From the NCBI GenBank assembly GCA_024229515.1, contig JAAESI010000025.1:1-58643 (forward strand): a stretch of 58,643 nt of DNA, written 5' to 3'. The notes below the pieces were generated by a model that worked only from the letters and a program-made list of their open reading frames with translations, ran no database searches and was not told the DNA's origin. The DNA comes from Pseudomonadota bacterium. GTDB lineage: Bacteria; Myxococcota_A; UBA796; UBA9615. The number at the start of each line of letters is the position of its first letter. The first letter of the stretch is position 1. Positions 35,253 to 43,083 of the stretch are shown one piece after another. A program made the translations under genes and the position numbers.

Positions 35253-36566
35253 ATGACGGAGTCGGGGCGACGAGGCCTGCGGAGGGGGCGGCTGATCGCG
35301 TTCACGGTGCTCGTGCCGGCGCTGGTGCTGGGGGGCCTGCACCTCTGGGCCGAGGAGCAGGGCCGGGGACCCTGGCTTCGCGATCTCCTCCTCGAAGACG
35401 TCACCCTCACCGTCGTGCAGGACCTGCTCGAGCCGGACGGCGACGGCTGGAGGACCACCACCTACGCCGAGATCAACGCCCCCCAGGGCACGCTCGCGCC
35501 CAACCGGGACGACCACCTCCAGGTCCTCGCCCTGGGGGGAAGCTTCGCCTTCGGCGACCCCTACGGCGCCCCCGGCATCCCCGGGGAGGCGGGCGGGATC
35601 CCGTGGTGGCTGGAGCAGCGGCTCGGCGGCCGCGGCGCGGTCCTCAACCTCGCCGGCATGGGCGACTCCGCCTCCCGGGTCGCGGGCAAGGCCGAGCGGT
35701 TGGCCGAGCGGGTCGACGTGATCGTGGTCGCGACGGGCAACAACGAGTACCCGGTGGCGGCCCCGTCGCGGCGTCGGCAGGCGATGCGGCGGTTCGCGTT
35801 GGTGCGCCGGATGGGGGTGCTCCTGGGGGAGAAGCGCGATCGCTACCCCATCCCCGACCTCGCCGCGCTGTACGCCGACGGCCCCCCCGAAGAAGCCCTC
35901 CGGACCCGGTTCAGGGAGTCCCTGGAGCGCGTCGCCGCGGCGGGGAAGGCGCACGGCGTACCGGTGCTGCTGGCGACGCTCCCCAACAACCTGTGGTGGG
36001 CGCTGTCGGATCTGGGCGAGGGGCTGACCCCCGACGCCGCCGCCTGCGTGGGCCCGCTGGCCGACGTGCTCCAGGCCGACCCGGACTCCCCCACGGCCGC
36101 CTGGGTGGCGCAGCAGGTCGCGGACCCGGAGTCGGCCGCGCACCCCGATCTGGTCGGGGGGGCCCTCGCCGTCGCGGGCCGTCCGGCCGAGGCGATCCCG
36201 CTGCTGGAGCGCGCCGCGGAGGCCCGCCCGCTGCTCATCCGGCCGTCGCTCAACGTCATCGTGCGGGAGGTCGCGAACCGCCACCGGGGCGTGCACCTCG
36301 TCGACCTCCAGGTGCGCGCTCAGGCCGACAGCGCGCCGAGCGTGCCCGGCCCCGACCTGTTCGTGGACACCTGCCACCTCCACTGGCGTGGCTACCGGGC
36401 GATGGCGGAGGAGTTCGCGGCGGCGCTGCTGGAACTCGGGCTCGTCGATGCGCTGGATGCGGCCCCGGATCCGGCCGACGCAGGGCTCGACCCGATCCCC
36501 GAGGTGCCGCCGTGGACCCACCCGGGGCAGCCCTGGGGCTGTCCACCCGGCATCCCGGCTCCGTAA
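35253..36566 (+). CDS. SGNH-family hydrolase, membrane anchored
   Basis: Protein of 437 residues with an N-terminal membrane helix (LIAFTVLVPALVLGGLHLW). SGNH elements: LGGSFAFGDPYG with likely nucleophile Ser97, NLAGMGDSAS, ATGNNEYP (Gly-x-Asn block) and DTCHLHWRGYRAMAEEF (Asp-x-x-His). A helical repeat-like insert (AVAGRPAEAIPLLERAAE) separates the blocks, as in a group of large SGNH proteins with TPR-like inserts. A second protein of this kind lies at 3129. Substrate unknown, probably an acylated glycan. Confidence 0.85.
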   Translation: MTESGRRGLRRGRLIAFTVLVPALVLGGLHLWAEEQGRGPWLRDLLLEDVTLTVVQDLLEPDGDGWRTTTYAEINAPQGTLAPNRDDHLQVLALGGSFAFGDPYGAPGIPGEAGGIPWWLEQRLGGRGAVLNLAGMGDSASRVAGKAERLAERVDVIVVATGNNEYPVAAPSRRRQAMRRFALVRRMGVLLGEKRDRYPIPDLAALYADGPPEEALRTRFRESLERVAAAGKAHGVPVLLATLPNNLWWALSDLGEGLTPDAAACVGPLADVLQADPDSPTAAWVAQQVADPESAAHPDLVGGALAVAGRPAEAIPLLERAAEARPLLIRPSLNVIVREVANRHRGVHLVDLQVRAQADSAPSVPGPDLFVDTCHLHWRGYRAMAEEFAAALLELGLVDALDAAPDPADAGLDPIPEVPPWTHPGQPWGCPPGIPAP

Positions 36567-36595
36567 GGGGATCGAGATCGGCTATCTTGCCGCCC

Positions 36596-36793
36596 GTGCA
36601 GGACAACAAACACCAGAAGAGACGCCTCGTGGCGCGCTACGTAATCGCCGCTTCGATCATCCCGATCGGCGTCGCGTGTGGCGTCGGAGGCCTGGCCCAG
36701 AACTGGTCCCGCAAGGTGCGCGGGCGGCCTCGCCGCACGGCCCCCCAGCCGGTGGGCGTGCCCGACGGCTCCGGCCTCCGCAAAGTCGGCTAG
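36596..36793 (+). CDS. small membrane protein, hypothetical
   Basis: Possible protein of 65 residues starting at GTG 36596: a basic N-terminus, one hydrophobic segment (YVIAASIIPIGVACGVGGLA) and a basic Pro/Arg-rich tail. It fills the gap between the SGNH gene and the epimerase and ends 6 bases before the next ATG. No family recognised. Confidence 0.5.
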   Translation: MQDNKHQKRRLVARYVIAASIIPIGVACGVGGLAQNWSRKVRGRPRRTAPQPVGVPDGSGLRKVG

Positions 36794-36799
36794 AGCAGC

Positions 36800-37780
36800 A
36801 TGACGGCACCCTGGTTCGCCGATGGGCGGCCCGTTCTGATCACCGGTGGCCGAGGATTCCTCGGGAGCCACCTCGCCCTCCGCCTCGCCGCGCTCGCCCC
36901 CGACGGGTGCGAGGTCGTGAGCGTCGACAACGGCACCCGCGACTGCTTCGCCTCCCTCGGCATCGAGCCGCCTTCGAACCTGCGCTTCATCGAGGGCGAC
37001 GTGCGCGATCCCGGCGCCTGGCTGGAGCAGGTCGGCGACCCCTCGGTCGTCATCCACTGCGCCGCGCTGGCGGGGGTCTCGACCTACTACAAGTCGCCCG
37101 CGTCGGTGCTTCAGGTCAACGGCCTGGGCACCTCGCGCCTGCTGGACGCGCTGACCGCCCGGCGGGCGCCGGACCTGTTCGTCAACCTCTCCACGTCGGA
37201 GGTCTACGGCCGGGACGCCGCCGGGGCCGACGAAGACGGTCCCACCCCCGTCGGCCCCGTCCACGATCCCCGCTGGACGTACGCCGCCTCGAAGGTCTTC
37301 GGAGAGCAGCTCGTGCTGCACCACGAGGGCGTGACCCAGAAGGTGTCGGTACGCCCCTTCAACGTCTACGGCCCCGGCCAGGTGGGCGAGGGCGCGATCC
37401 GCAACTTCTCCGAGGCGGCGGTGCGCGGCCAGCAGCTCAGCGTGACCGGTGACGGCTCGCAGTCGCGGGCCTGGATCTACGTCGACGACTTCGTGGACGC
37501 GGTGATGACGCTGGCGGAGACGCCGTCGGCGTGGGGCCGGACCTACAACGTCGGCAACCCCGACACGTTGGTCGGCACGCTCGCGCTCGCCGAGGAGATC
37601 AACGAGCTCGCCGGCAATGCCGCGGGGGTCAAGCTCGTACCCCACCCCGGGCAGGACGTGCGGGCCCGCTGGCCGCGCACCGAGCGGCTGATCGCGGCCA
37701 CCGGATGGCAGGCCCAGGTGGGGCTGACCGAAGGGTTGCGGCGGACGGTCGCCTTCTGGCGGGAGCGCGCGGGGCAATGA
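36800..37780 (+). CDS. NAD-dependent epimerase/dehydratase
   Basis: Extended short-chain dehydrogenase of 326 residues acting on nucleotide sugars. The NAD motif is TGGRGFLG (residues 15-22) and the catalytic pair is Tyr161-x-x-x-Lys165 in TYAASK, with Ser in STSEVYGR upstream. RPFNVYGPGQ and RAWIYVDDFVDAV are typical of UDP-glucuronate decarboxylase or UDP-glucose epimerase relatives; the exact sugar cannot be assigned. Its stop overlaps the start of the next gene (ATGA). Confidence 0.9.
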   Translation: MTAPWFADGRPVLITGGRGFLGSHLALRLAALAPDGCEVVSVDNGTRDCFASLGIEPPSNLRFIEGDVRDPGAWLEQVGDPSVVIHCAALAGVSTYYKSPASVLQVNGLGTSRLLDALTARRAPDLFVNLSTSEVYGRDAAGADEDGPTPVGPVHDPRWTYAASKVFGEQLVLHHEGVTQKVSVRPFNVYGPGQVGEGAIRNFSEAAVRGQQLSVTGDGSQSRAWIYVDDFVDAVMTLAETPSAWGRTYNVGNPDTLVGTLALAEEINELAGNAAGVKLVPHPGQDVRARWPRTERLIAATGWQAQVGLTEGLRRTVAFWRERAGQ

Positions 37781-38991
37781 CTGAAGAAACCGACGAGAGC
37801 GGAGCGATCAAGCTCCTTCGCAAGGTGCCCCCCATCGCCGGCCTCCCGGGGCCCGCGGTGGCCCTCATCGGCTTGGGGATCGCGGCCTTCGCGGGGCTGA
37901 TCCTGCTGGATGTCATCGGGCTGATCCTGGGGCTGCTGTACCGCGGCCTCGGCGGCTTCCTCACCGTGATCCTGGTGTCGCTGATCAGCGCGTACCTGCT
38001 CGATCCGATCATCGACCGGTTTGAGCGCGCGGGCTGGACCCGAACCCGCGCCATCGGCGTCAGCCTGTCCCTGTTCATCGCCTTCGACATCCTCGCGATC
38101 CTCCTCCTGGTGCCGTACGTGGTCAGTGAGATGGCCGACGTGACGGCCAACTTCGCCAACTACGGGGAGCAGCTGGAGACCAGCGCGCTGGCGCTGGAAG
38201 CGAAGATCGAAGAGGTCACCGGGCGCTCCATCGACTTCGGCTTCAGCTCGGCGGCGGCGGAGCTGCCGGCGCTGCTGGAGAAGCTCCCCGAGGGGGCGCT
38301 CGACCCGGTCGGTGCCATCCTCAAGACGATCTCCGGTTGGTTCGGCGGCGTCTTCGGCTTCCTCTTCCAGTGGGCCCTGTTCCCGATCTTCGTGTTCTTC
38401 TTCCTGCGGGATTGGGACCAGATGAAGCAGTCGCTGTTCGGGCTCATCCCGTTCCGCTTCCGCAAGTCGGTGCTCGCCAGCTACGTCGAGATCGACGCGA
38501 AGATGGCCCAGTTCCTGCGAGGTCAGTTCTCGCTCTGCTGCATCCTCGCGGTGCTCTACGCAGCTGGACTGGGCATCTTCACCGACATCGACCTGGCCGT
38601 CCTGATTGGGGTCACGGCGGGCTTGCTGTTCATCATCCCGTACTTCGGCACAGCCGTCGGGGTCATCGCCGGGACGACGCTCGCGGTGCTGAAGTTCGGG
38701 GTCTCGTTCGAGATCCTCAAGGTCTGGGCCGTGTTCGGCGTGGTGCAGGGGATCGAAGGCGCGTTCCTGACGCCCAAGATCGTCGGCGACTCGGTCGGGC
38801 TCCACCCGGTCGTGGTGATGCTGGCGTTGGTCGTCGGCGCCAACCTGTTCGGCTTCCTCGGCATCCTCCTGGGCGTGCCCGTCGCCGCCGCGCTGCAGGT
38901 CCTGATCGCCAAGGGGGTCGCCCGCTACCGCGAGACCGAGTTCTTCCGCGAGGGCGAAGAGGGAGCCCCGGCCGCCGCCGACGTGCCGTGA
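37777..38991 (+). CDS. AI-2E-family (PerM/YhhT) membrane transporter
   Basis: Polytopic protein of 404 residues of the AI-2E transporter family (DUF20). Seven or eight membrane helices are visible: two near residues 25-75, one at about 95-115, then a soluble coiled part (residues about 120-185), then helices through LFPIFVFFFLRDWDQM, VLIGVTAGLLFIIPYFGTAVG and the conserved GLHPVVVMLALVVGANLFGFLG. Substrates are diverse or unknown in this family. Overlaps both neighbours by four bases. Confidence 0.92.
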   Translation: MTEETDESGAIKLLRKVPPIAGLPGPAVALIGLGIAAFAGLILLDVIGLILGLLYRGLGGFLTVILVSLISAYLLDPIIDRFERAGWTRTRAIGVSLSLFIAFDILAILLLVPYVVSEMADVTANFANYGEQLETSALALEAKIEEVTGRSIDFGFSSAAAELPALLEKLPEGALDPVGAILKTISGWFGGVFGFLFQWALFPIFVFFFLRDWDQMKQSLFGLIPFRFRKSVLASYVEIDAKMAQFLRGQFSLCCILAVLYAAGLGIFTDIDLAVLIGVTAGLLFIIPYFGTAVGVIAGTTLAVLKFGVSFEILKVWAVFGVVQGIEGAFLTPKIVGDSVGLHPVVVMLALVVGANLFGFLGILLGVPVAAALQVLIAKGVARYRETEFFREGEEGAPAAADVP

Positions 38992-39689
38992 GGCTCGAGC
39001 ACCGCCACCTCGGCGGGGTTGGCTACGACACGGCGTGGGCCCTGCAGCAGGAGCTTCGCGCCGAGCGCATCGAGGGACGCGGCCACGACGTACTGCTCAC
39101 CCTGGAGCACGACCCGCCGGTGCTCACGGCCGGCCGACGCGCCACCCCCGAAGGCTTGCGCGACGCCGACGGCATGCAGCAACGCACCGTCGAGCGGGGC
39201 GGGGAGTGGACCTACCACGGCCCCGGCCAGCTGGTCGGCTACCCCATCGTCGCGATCGGCGGATGGAAGCTCCGCGTCACGGACTTCGTGGCGGGGCTGG
39301 AGACGGCCATGGCGACGATCGCGCGCCGTTCCATGGAGCGATCCGGCGCCGCCCTCGACGGCGTGGTCATCGGCCGCCGCTGCGGCTTCCCCGGGGCCTG
39401 GACCCACGGCCCGCGAGGGGCGGCGAAGCTCGGCGCTGTCGGCGTGCACTTCCGCCGGTTCGTCTCGATGCATGGGCTGGCCCTGAACCTCGACCCCGAC
39501 CCCTGGGGGTTCGACCGGATCGTGCCCTGCGGCTTGAGCGACGAGGTGCTGTCGGTGCGCCGCCTGATCGCCCGCTACGACGGGGACGAAGCGGCCGTTC
39601 CGAACGTCGAGGAGGCCGCCGGCTGGCTCGCGGAGCTGCTCCCCCAGGCCTGGCGCGGTGAGGTGGAGGTGCCTTCGTGGGACGCCTGA
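38988..39689 (+). CDS. lipB: octanoyl-[acyl-carrier-protein]:protein octanoyltransferase
   Basis: LipB transfers octanoyl from acyl carrier protein to lipoyl domains of 2-oxoacid dehydrogenases and GcvH, the first step of lipoate synthesis. The 233-residue protein shows GGEWTYHGPGQLVGYP, catalytic Lys147 in AAKLGAVGVHFRRF, SMHGLALN and catalytic Cys181 in IVPCGLSD. GTG start overlaps the permease stop. lipA is not in the window. The next gene starts 13 bases before its end. Confidence 0.95.
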   Translation: MRLEHRHLGGVGYDTAWALQQELRAERIEGRGHDVLLTLEHDPPVLTAGRRATPEGLRDADGMQQRTVERGGEWTYHGPGQLVGYPIVAIGGWKLRVTDFVAGLETAMATIARRSMERSGAALDGVVIGRRCGFPGAWTHGPRGAAKLGAVGVHFRRFVSMHGLALNLDPDPWGFDRIVPCGLSDEVLSVRRLIARYDGDEAAVPNVEEAAGWLAELLPQAWRGEVEVPSWDA

Positions 39690-41170
39690 TCGGCCTGCTC
39701 TGCGCCGTGCTCGGCACGGGCTGCACGATCCCCATCCCGACGCGCCCCCCGATCTTCGACGAGGTCTCCTGCGAGGGGGCCGATCGCGTGGTTGATCCCT
39801 CGAACAGCAACGCTTCGGACGCCAACACGTGCGGTCCCTGGGACCCCTGCGCGACGATCGCGACGGCGCTGCTCTTCACCCTCGGCGGCGAGGAGCTGTG
39901 CGTGATGCCCGGCCTCTACAACGAGCGGGTCTGGCTCTCCACCGGGGGCGCCGCCGCCGAGACCATCACCGTTCGGGCCGCCCAGGCCGCCGTGATGCCC
40001 GACGGCAGCCTCGCGGAGGTCGATCTCATCGCCCAGATCGCGGGGGTCGAGGTGTCCGGACCGACGCCGATTCGGATCGAGGGCTTCCGGATCCGCAGCG
40101 CGGCGCCCTTCGAGGACGACAACTGGCCCGCCTGCGCCGCGATCGCGGCCCACGACGGCAACGTGACGATCGACTCAGTCCACATCCTGGGGGCCGTCTG
40201 CAACGGCGTCCGGATCGAAGGCGGGGGACCGGACGCCCGCTCGAGCATCACCAACAGCCGGATCGACGACACCGGCTTCCGCGCCATCGAAGCCGCGGGC
40301 GACGGCCTCGTGGTGGAGGACAACCTCATCTTCCGGGTGACCTACCGGGAGACCTTCGCGGACGCCTGCGAGGTGCCCGAGGCCGACGGGATCGGCCTGC
40401 GCGGGAGCGACGCCCGCATCCGCGGCAACCGCTTCGAGGACCTGGGCCGGCACCTGGACCACGCTCCCTGGAACGAAGCCGTCTGCGGGGTGCTCGATCC
40501 CGACCTGGAGCCGGTCCCCCACGTCGACTGCCTGCAAGCCCCGGCGGGCGCGGACGGGCTGATCTTCGAACAGAACCGCTGCTTCTTCGAGCACGACGCC
40601 GCCGACGTGGGCGAGAGCTCTCCGGGGCATGCGGTCATCGTGCGGTCCCCCGCCGAGGGGCTGGTGGTGCGGAACAACGTCTTCGGCTCGGCCGTCGCGA
40701 TGCCGGTCTCGATCGGAGCCATCGGCAGCGACGTCGCCGGGGCGCGCATCACGAACAACACGTTCGTCCGCCTGGGCGAGCCCACCACCGACGGCGTCGC
40801 CCTGAACCTCACCGAGGGCGACGGGGGTGCGATCACCGACCTGCTCGTGTCGAACAACCTCTTCGTGGACCAGGACTCCGAGGCCAACGCCTTCCTGCGG
40901 TGCGGCTACGACTGCGCGTCCGAGGTCACGTTGGAGTCGAACCTCGTCTGGTACTCACGGCCCCGGCCCGACGGCTTCTACGAGGCCAACCCGGGCGATG
41001 TGCTCGCCGCGCCGACCTTCGCGGACGCCGAGGGTCGGGACTTCCGCCTCGTTCCCGGCTCGCCGGGAAACGGAGACGGGGCCGACCTCAGCGGGCTCGG
41101 CTACGACGTTGATCTGGAGGGAGCGCCCCGCACGGTCCCGTGGGACATGGGCGTGTACGAGGCTGACTGA
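39677..41170 (+). CDS. right-handed beta-helix lipoprotein
   Basis: Lipoprotein of 497 residues (lipobox LGTGC) whose mature part is built of short parallel-beta-helix coils: IRIEGFRIRSAAP, VTIDSVHILGAVCNGVRIEGGG, SSITNSRIDDTGFRAIEAAGDGLVVEDNLI, and later VVRNNVFGSAVAMP, ARITNNTFVRLGEP, LVSNNLFVD. The pattern of Asn ladders matches PbH1 repeats found in surface polysaccharide-binding or -cleaving proteins. No catalytic set is evident. GTG start lies inside the lipB 3' end. Confidence 0.87.
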   Translation: MGRLIGLLCAVLGTGCTIPIPTRPPIFDEVSCEGADRVVDPSNSNASDANTCGPWDPCATIATALLFTLGGEELCVMPGLYNERVWLSTGGAAAETITVRAAQAAVMPDGSLAEVDLIAQIAGVEVSGPTPIRIEGFRIRSAAPFEDDNWPACAAIAAHDGNVTIDSVHILGAVCNGVRIEGGGPDARSSITNSRIDDTGFRAIEAAGDGLVVEDNLIFRVTYRETFADACEVPEADGIGLRGSDARIRGNRFEDLGRHLDHAPWNEAVCGVLDPDLEPVPHVDCLQAPAGADGLIFEQNRCFFEHDAADVGESSPGHAVIVRSPAEGLVVRNNVFGSAVAMPVSIGAIGSDVAGARITNNTFVRLGEPTTDGVALNLTEGDGGAITDLLVSNNLFVDQDSEANAFLRCGYDCASEVTLESNLVWYSRPRPDGFYEANPGDVLAAPTFADAEGRDFRLVPGSPGNGDGADLSGLGYDVDLEGAPRTVPWDMGVYEAD

Positions 41171-41173
41171 GGA

Positions 41174-41413
41174 TCAGGGGTCGCCGCGCTGCAGCCGCGT
41201 GATGTTGTTGCCGCACTTGGGGCAGGTGCGGTGGTACTTGCTCACGTTCCCCTGCCAGCCGCAGCCGAGGCAGCTGGCGGGCGCGAGGTTGTCCGATCCG
41301 GCGGTCTTCTTCCCGCCGAACATGAAGCGGCCGATCGTGAACAAGCTCGAGATGCCGATGAGGGCCAGCCCCCACTCCTGGACCGTCAGCGGTCCGACCT
41401 GCGTTTCCAACAT
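41174..41413 (-). CDS. small zinc-ribbon membrane protein
   Basis: Protein of 79 residues: one membrane segment (WGLALIGISSLFTIGRFMF) followed by a C-terminal zinc ribbon, CLGCGWQGNVSKYHRTCPKCG, with two Cys-x-x-Cys knuckles. It begins 3 bases after the stop of the upstream polytopic membrane protein, so they probably form an operon. The ribbon presumably faces the cytoplasm. Function unknown. Confidence 0.8.
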   Translation of the reverse strand: MLETQVGPLTVQEWGLALIGISSLFTIGRFMFGGKKTAGSDNLAPASCLGCGWQGNVSKYHRTCPKCGNNITRLQRGDP

Positions 41414-41416
41414 CGC

Positions 41417-42865
41417 TCAAGGATAGAGAACCTCGTACACGAGGGCGAACTCGTCCTCGTACCGAAGCGCCAATCCGGGGTCTGCGGCGAGCGCTTCGCG
41501 GGCGCCTGGATGGGGGAGGCGGACGAGGGCCCAGCCCGCGCCGAAGGTGCTCCGGATGGCGTCGGATCGTTTGCCGTCGTAGGCCCCCCCGAGGGAATCG
41601 AAGAGCCGCCAGCGGTCGGGATCGTGCAGGTACAGGAAGTGGGGATCGAGCCCCACGACGTACGTGAACTCGGGGGCGTGGAAGACCCACTCGGGGAAGT
41701 CGTTCCAGTGGAAGTGGAAGACCGCGCTGCCCGGCTCCGCGACGGTGCGGAGGAACGCCGCCGCGCCCGCGGCCTCGTCCGGATGGGGCTCTTCGACGAC
41801 GACTCGGGCGAGCACCGCCGAAGAAGACAGGAGCAGGCCGATCGCGAGCATGCCGGCGAGGGCGCCCCGGCTCCGGGGGGTCTCCAGGGGGGCGCCGACC
41901 CGGGCGTCTCGCACCGCCACGCCGAGGGCGAGGAACGACAGCGGCACCGCGTACTCGATGAACTTGCTCCCGCCCAGGATCGCCCCCGTGGCTCCCCCCG
42001 CCAGGGCGATGAGGGTGAGCCCGAGCCGACTCCGGACCGGGGCGCGGGCCTGCAGCGCGATGGCGGCGCCGAGGGCGAGGGCTCCTCCCAGGGCCGGTCC
42101 CAGGAACCAGTGCAGCCCGCCGTCGGTCCACTCCAGCCCGACGGGCAAGGCCTCGCGGTTGCCCACCTTCTCGACCACGTGCTGCCACGCGAACCGGAAG
42201 GTGCGGGGGAAGTGAGGGTGGAACGTCAGCCCCGCCCCGAGCCCCGTGACGACGGCCAGCGGCCCCCGCCACTCCAGCTTGCGCTCCGTGGCTCCGACGA
42301 TGGCGACATGCGCGGCCGCGACCGCGAGCAGCCCGAGGGCGACGTGGTAGGTCGCCATGTACAGCGCCGCGACGGCCAGCAGGAGCCGGTGCCGCTCGGC
42401 GCTGAGGGCGCCCGTCGCGACCACCAGGAAGGCCAGCGACAGCGACTGCGTGCGCGGCATCTCCATGCGCAGCAGGAACAGCCAGGAGACGGCAAAGGGG
42501 GCCACCGCGAATGCGGCGGGCGCGGGCACCCTCTCGGTCCGGAGCAGGCGCCACAGCGCGAACGCGGCCGTCGCGGCGAACGTGGCGGCGGCGGCCTTGG
42601 CGGCGACGGCGCCGTCCAGGAGCCACGCAAACGGCGCCATGAGGAGGTGGAACAGCAGCTGATGGTCGACCCAGCCGTCAGCGAAGACCGAATGGGGCAT
42701 CCACGGCATCCCCCCGCCGAACACCCGCTCGGCGGCGCGCACGTGGAAGTACCCGTCGGACCCGATCAGCGGAGCGAAGCTGAACTGCAAGGCCAGGGAG
42801 GCCAAAAGCACCCCGGCCGCAAATGCAGCGTCGCTCCGGTCCAGTTTGGGGGTCGCAATTGACAC
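41417..42865 (-). CDS. polytopic membrane protein, GT-C glycosyltransferase-like
   Basis: Integral membrane protein of about 482 residues with some ten hydrophobic helices between residues 15 and 370 and a soluble C-terminal domain with HWNDFPEWVFHAPEF and GLDPHFLYLHDP. The early acidic loop GSDGYFHVRAAERVF after the first helix recalls the catalytic loop (Asp/Glu) of GT-C glycosyltransferases such as oligosaccharyltransferases, and the final segment resembles Dolichyl-phosphate-mannose mannosyltransferase-like proteins. Assignment to an exact family is not possible. The GTG at 42865 is chosen because the open frame further upstream runs antisense through the tRNA. Confidence 0.75.
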   Translation of the reverse strand: MSIATPKLDRSDAAFAAGVLLASLALQFSFAPLIGSDGYFHVRAAERVFGGGMPWMPHSVFADGWVDHQLLFHLLMAPFAWLLDGAVAAKAAAATFAATAAFALWRLLRTERVPAPAAFAVAPFAVSWLFLLRMEMPRTQSLSLAFLVVATGALSAERHRLLLAVAALYMATYHVALGLLAVAAAHVAIVGATERKLEWRGPLAVVTGLGAGLTFHPHFPRTFRFAWQHVVEKVGNREALPVGLEWTDGGLHWFLGPALGGALALGAAIALQARAPVRSRLGLTLIALAGGATGAILGGSKFIEYAVPLSFLALGVAVRDARVGAPLETPRSRGALAGMLAIGLLLSSSAVLARVVVEEPHPDEAAGAAAFLRTVAEPGSAVFHFHWNDFPEWVFHAPEFTYVVGLDPHFLYLHDPDRWRLFDSLGGAYDGKRSDAIRSTFGAGWALVRLPHPGAREALAADPGLALRYEDEFALVYEVLYP

Positions 42866-42886
42866 CGATAATCTCGTTGGTATCTT
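42859..42886 (+). promoter_or_regulatory. promoter of the tRNA-Val gene
   Basis: TTGACA at 42859-42864, a 16-base spacer and TATCTT at 42881-42886, 12 bases before the mature tRNA 5' end. A perfect -35 and a good -10 in GC-rich DNA. It overlaps the start of the divergent membrane-protein gene. Confidence 0.75.
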
Positions 42887-42898
42887 CCCGGCCTTCGA

Positions 42899-42973
42899 AG
42901 GCACGTAGCTCAGTGGGAGAGCACTACCCTGACGCGGTAGGGGTCGCGAGTTCAATCCTCGCCGTGCCTACCA
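42899..42973 (+). tRNA. tRNA-Val (GAC anticodon)
   Basis: Complete cloverleaf with encoded CCA. Acceptor stem AGGCACG (42899-42905) pairs with CGTGCCT (42963-42969); the D arm is GCTC..GAGC; the anticodon stem CTACC/GGTAG encloses loop CTGACGC with anticodon GAC; the T arm is GCGAG-TTCAATC-CTCGC; discriminator A and CCA end at 42973. It decodes GUC/GUU valine codons. Confidence 0.95.
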
Positions 42974-42976
42974 ATT

Positions 42977-43013
42977 GAAAGAAGCCCGGGCCTCGGCCCG
43001 GGCTTTCTTTCTT
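42977..43013. terminator. strong intrinsic terminator after tRNA-Val
   Basis: Stem of 16 base pairs with one bulged A: GAAAGAAGCCCGGGCC (42977-42992) against 42995-43011, followed by TTTCTTTCTT on the plus strand. The A-rich left arm would also give a T-run on the minus strand, so it may stop transcription in both directions, including the TPR gene arriving from the right. Confidence 0.85.
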
Positions 43014-43075
43014 GGCTGTGGGCTTTGGGCTGTGGGCTTTGGGCTGTGGGCTTTGGGCTGTGGGCTGTGGGCCGC
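43014..43075. repeat. heptad GGGCTKT tandem repeat (G-quadruplex capable)
   Basis: About nine direct heptads alternating GGGCTGT and GGGCTTT (14-base super-repeat), beginning immediately after the tRNA terminator and ending just before the stop of the convergent TPR gene. The G3N4 pattern repeated eight times on the plus strand fits the rule for a G-quadruplex. Confidence 0.9.
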
Positions 43076-43083
43076 ATGGGCGG

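Noticed and set aside
42866..42955. Longer start (42955) for the polytopic membrane protein
   Set aside because: The extra 30 residues are antisense to the tRNA-Val gene; a GTG at 42865 fits better.
43014..43075. CRISPR array
   Set aside because: The heptads are too short and contiguous, without spacers, and no cas genes are present anywhere in the window.
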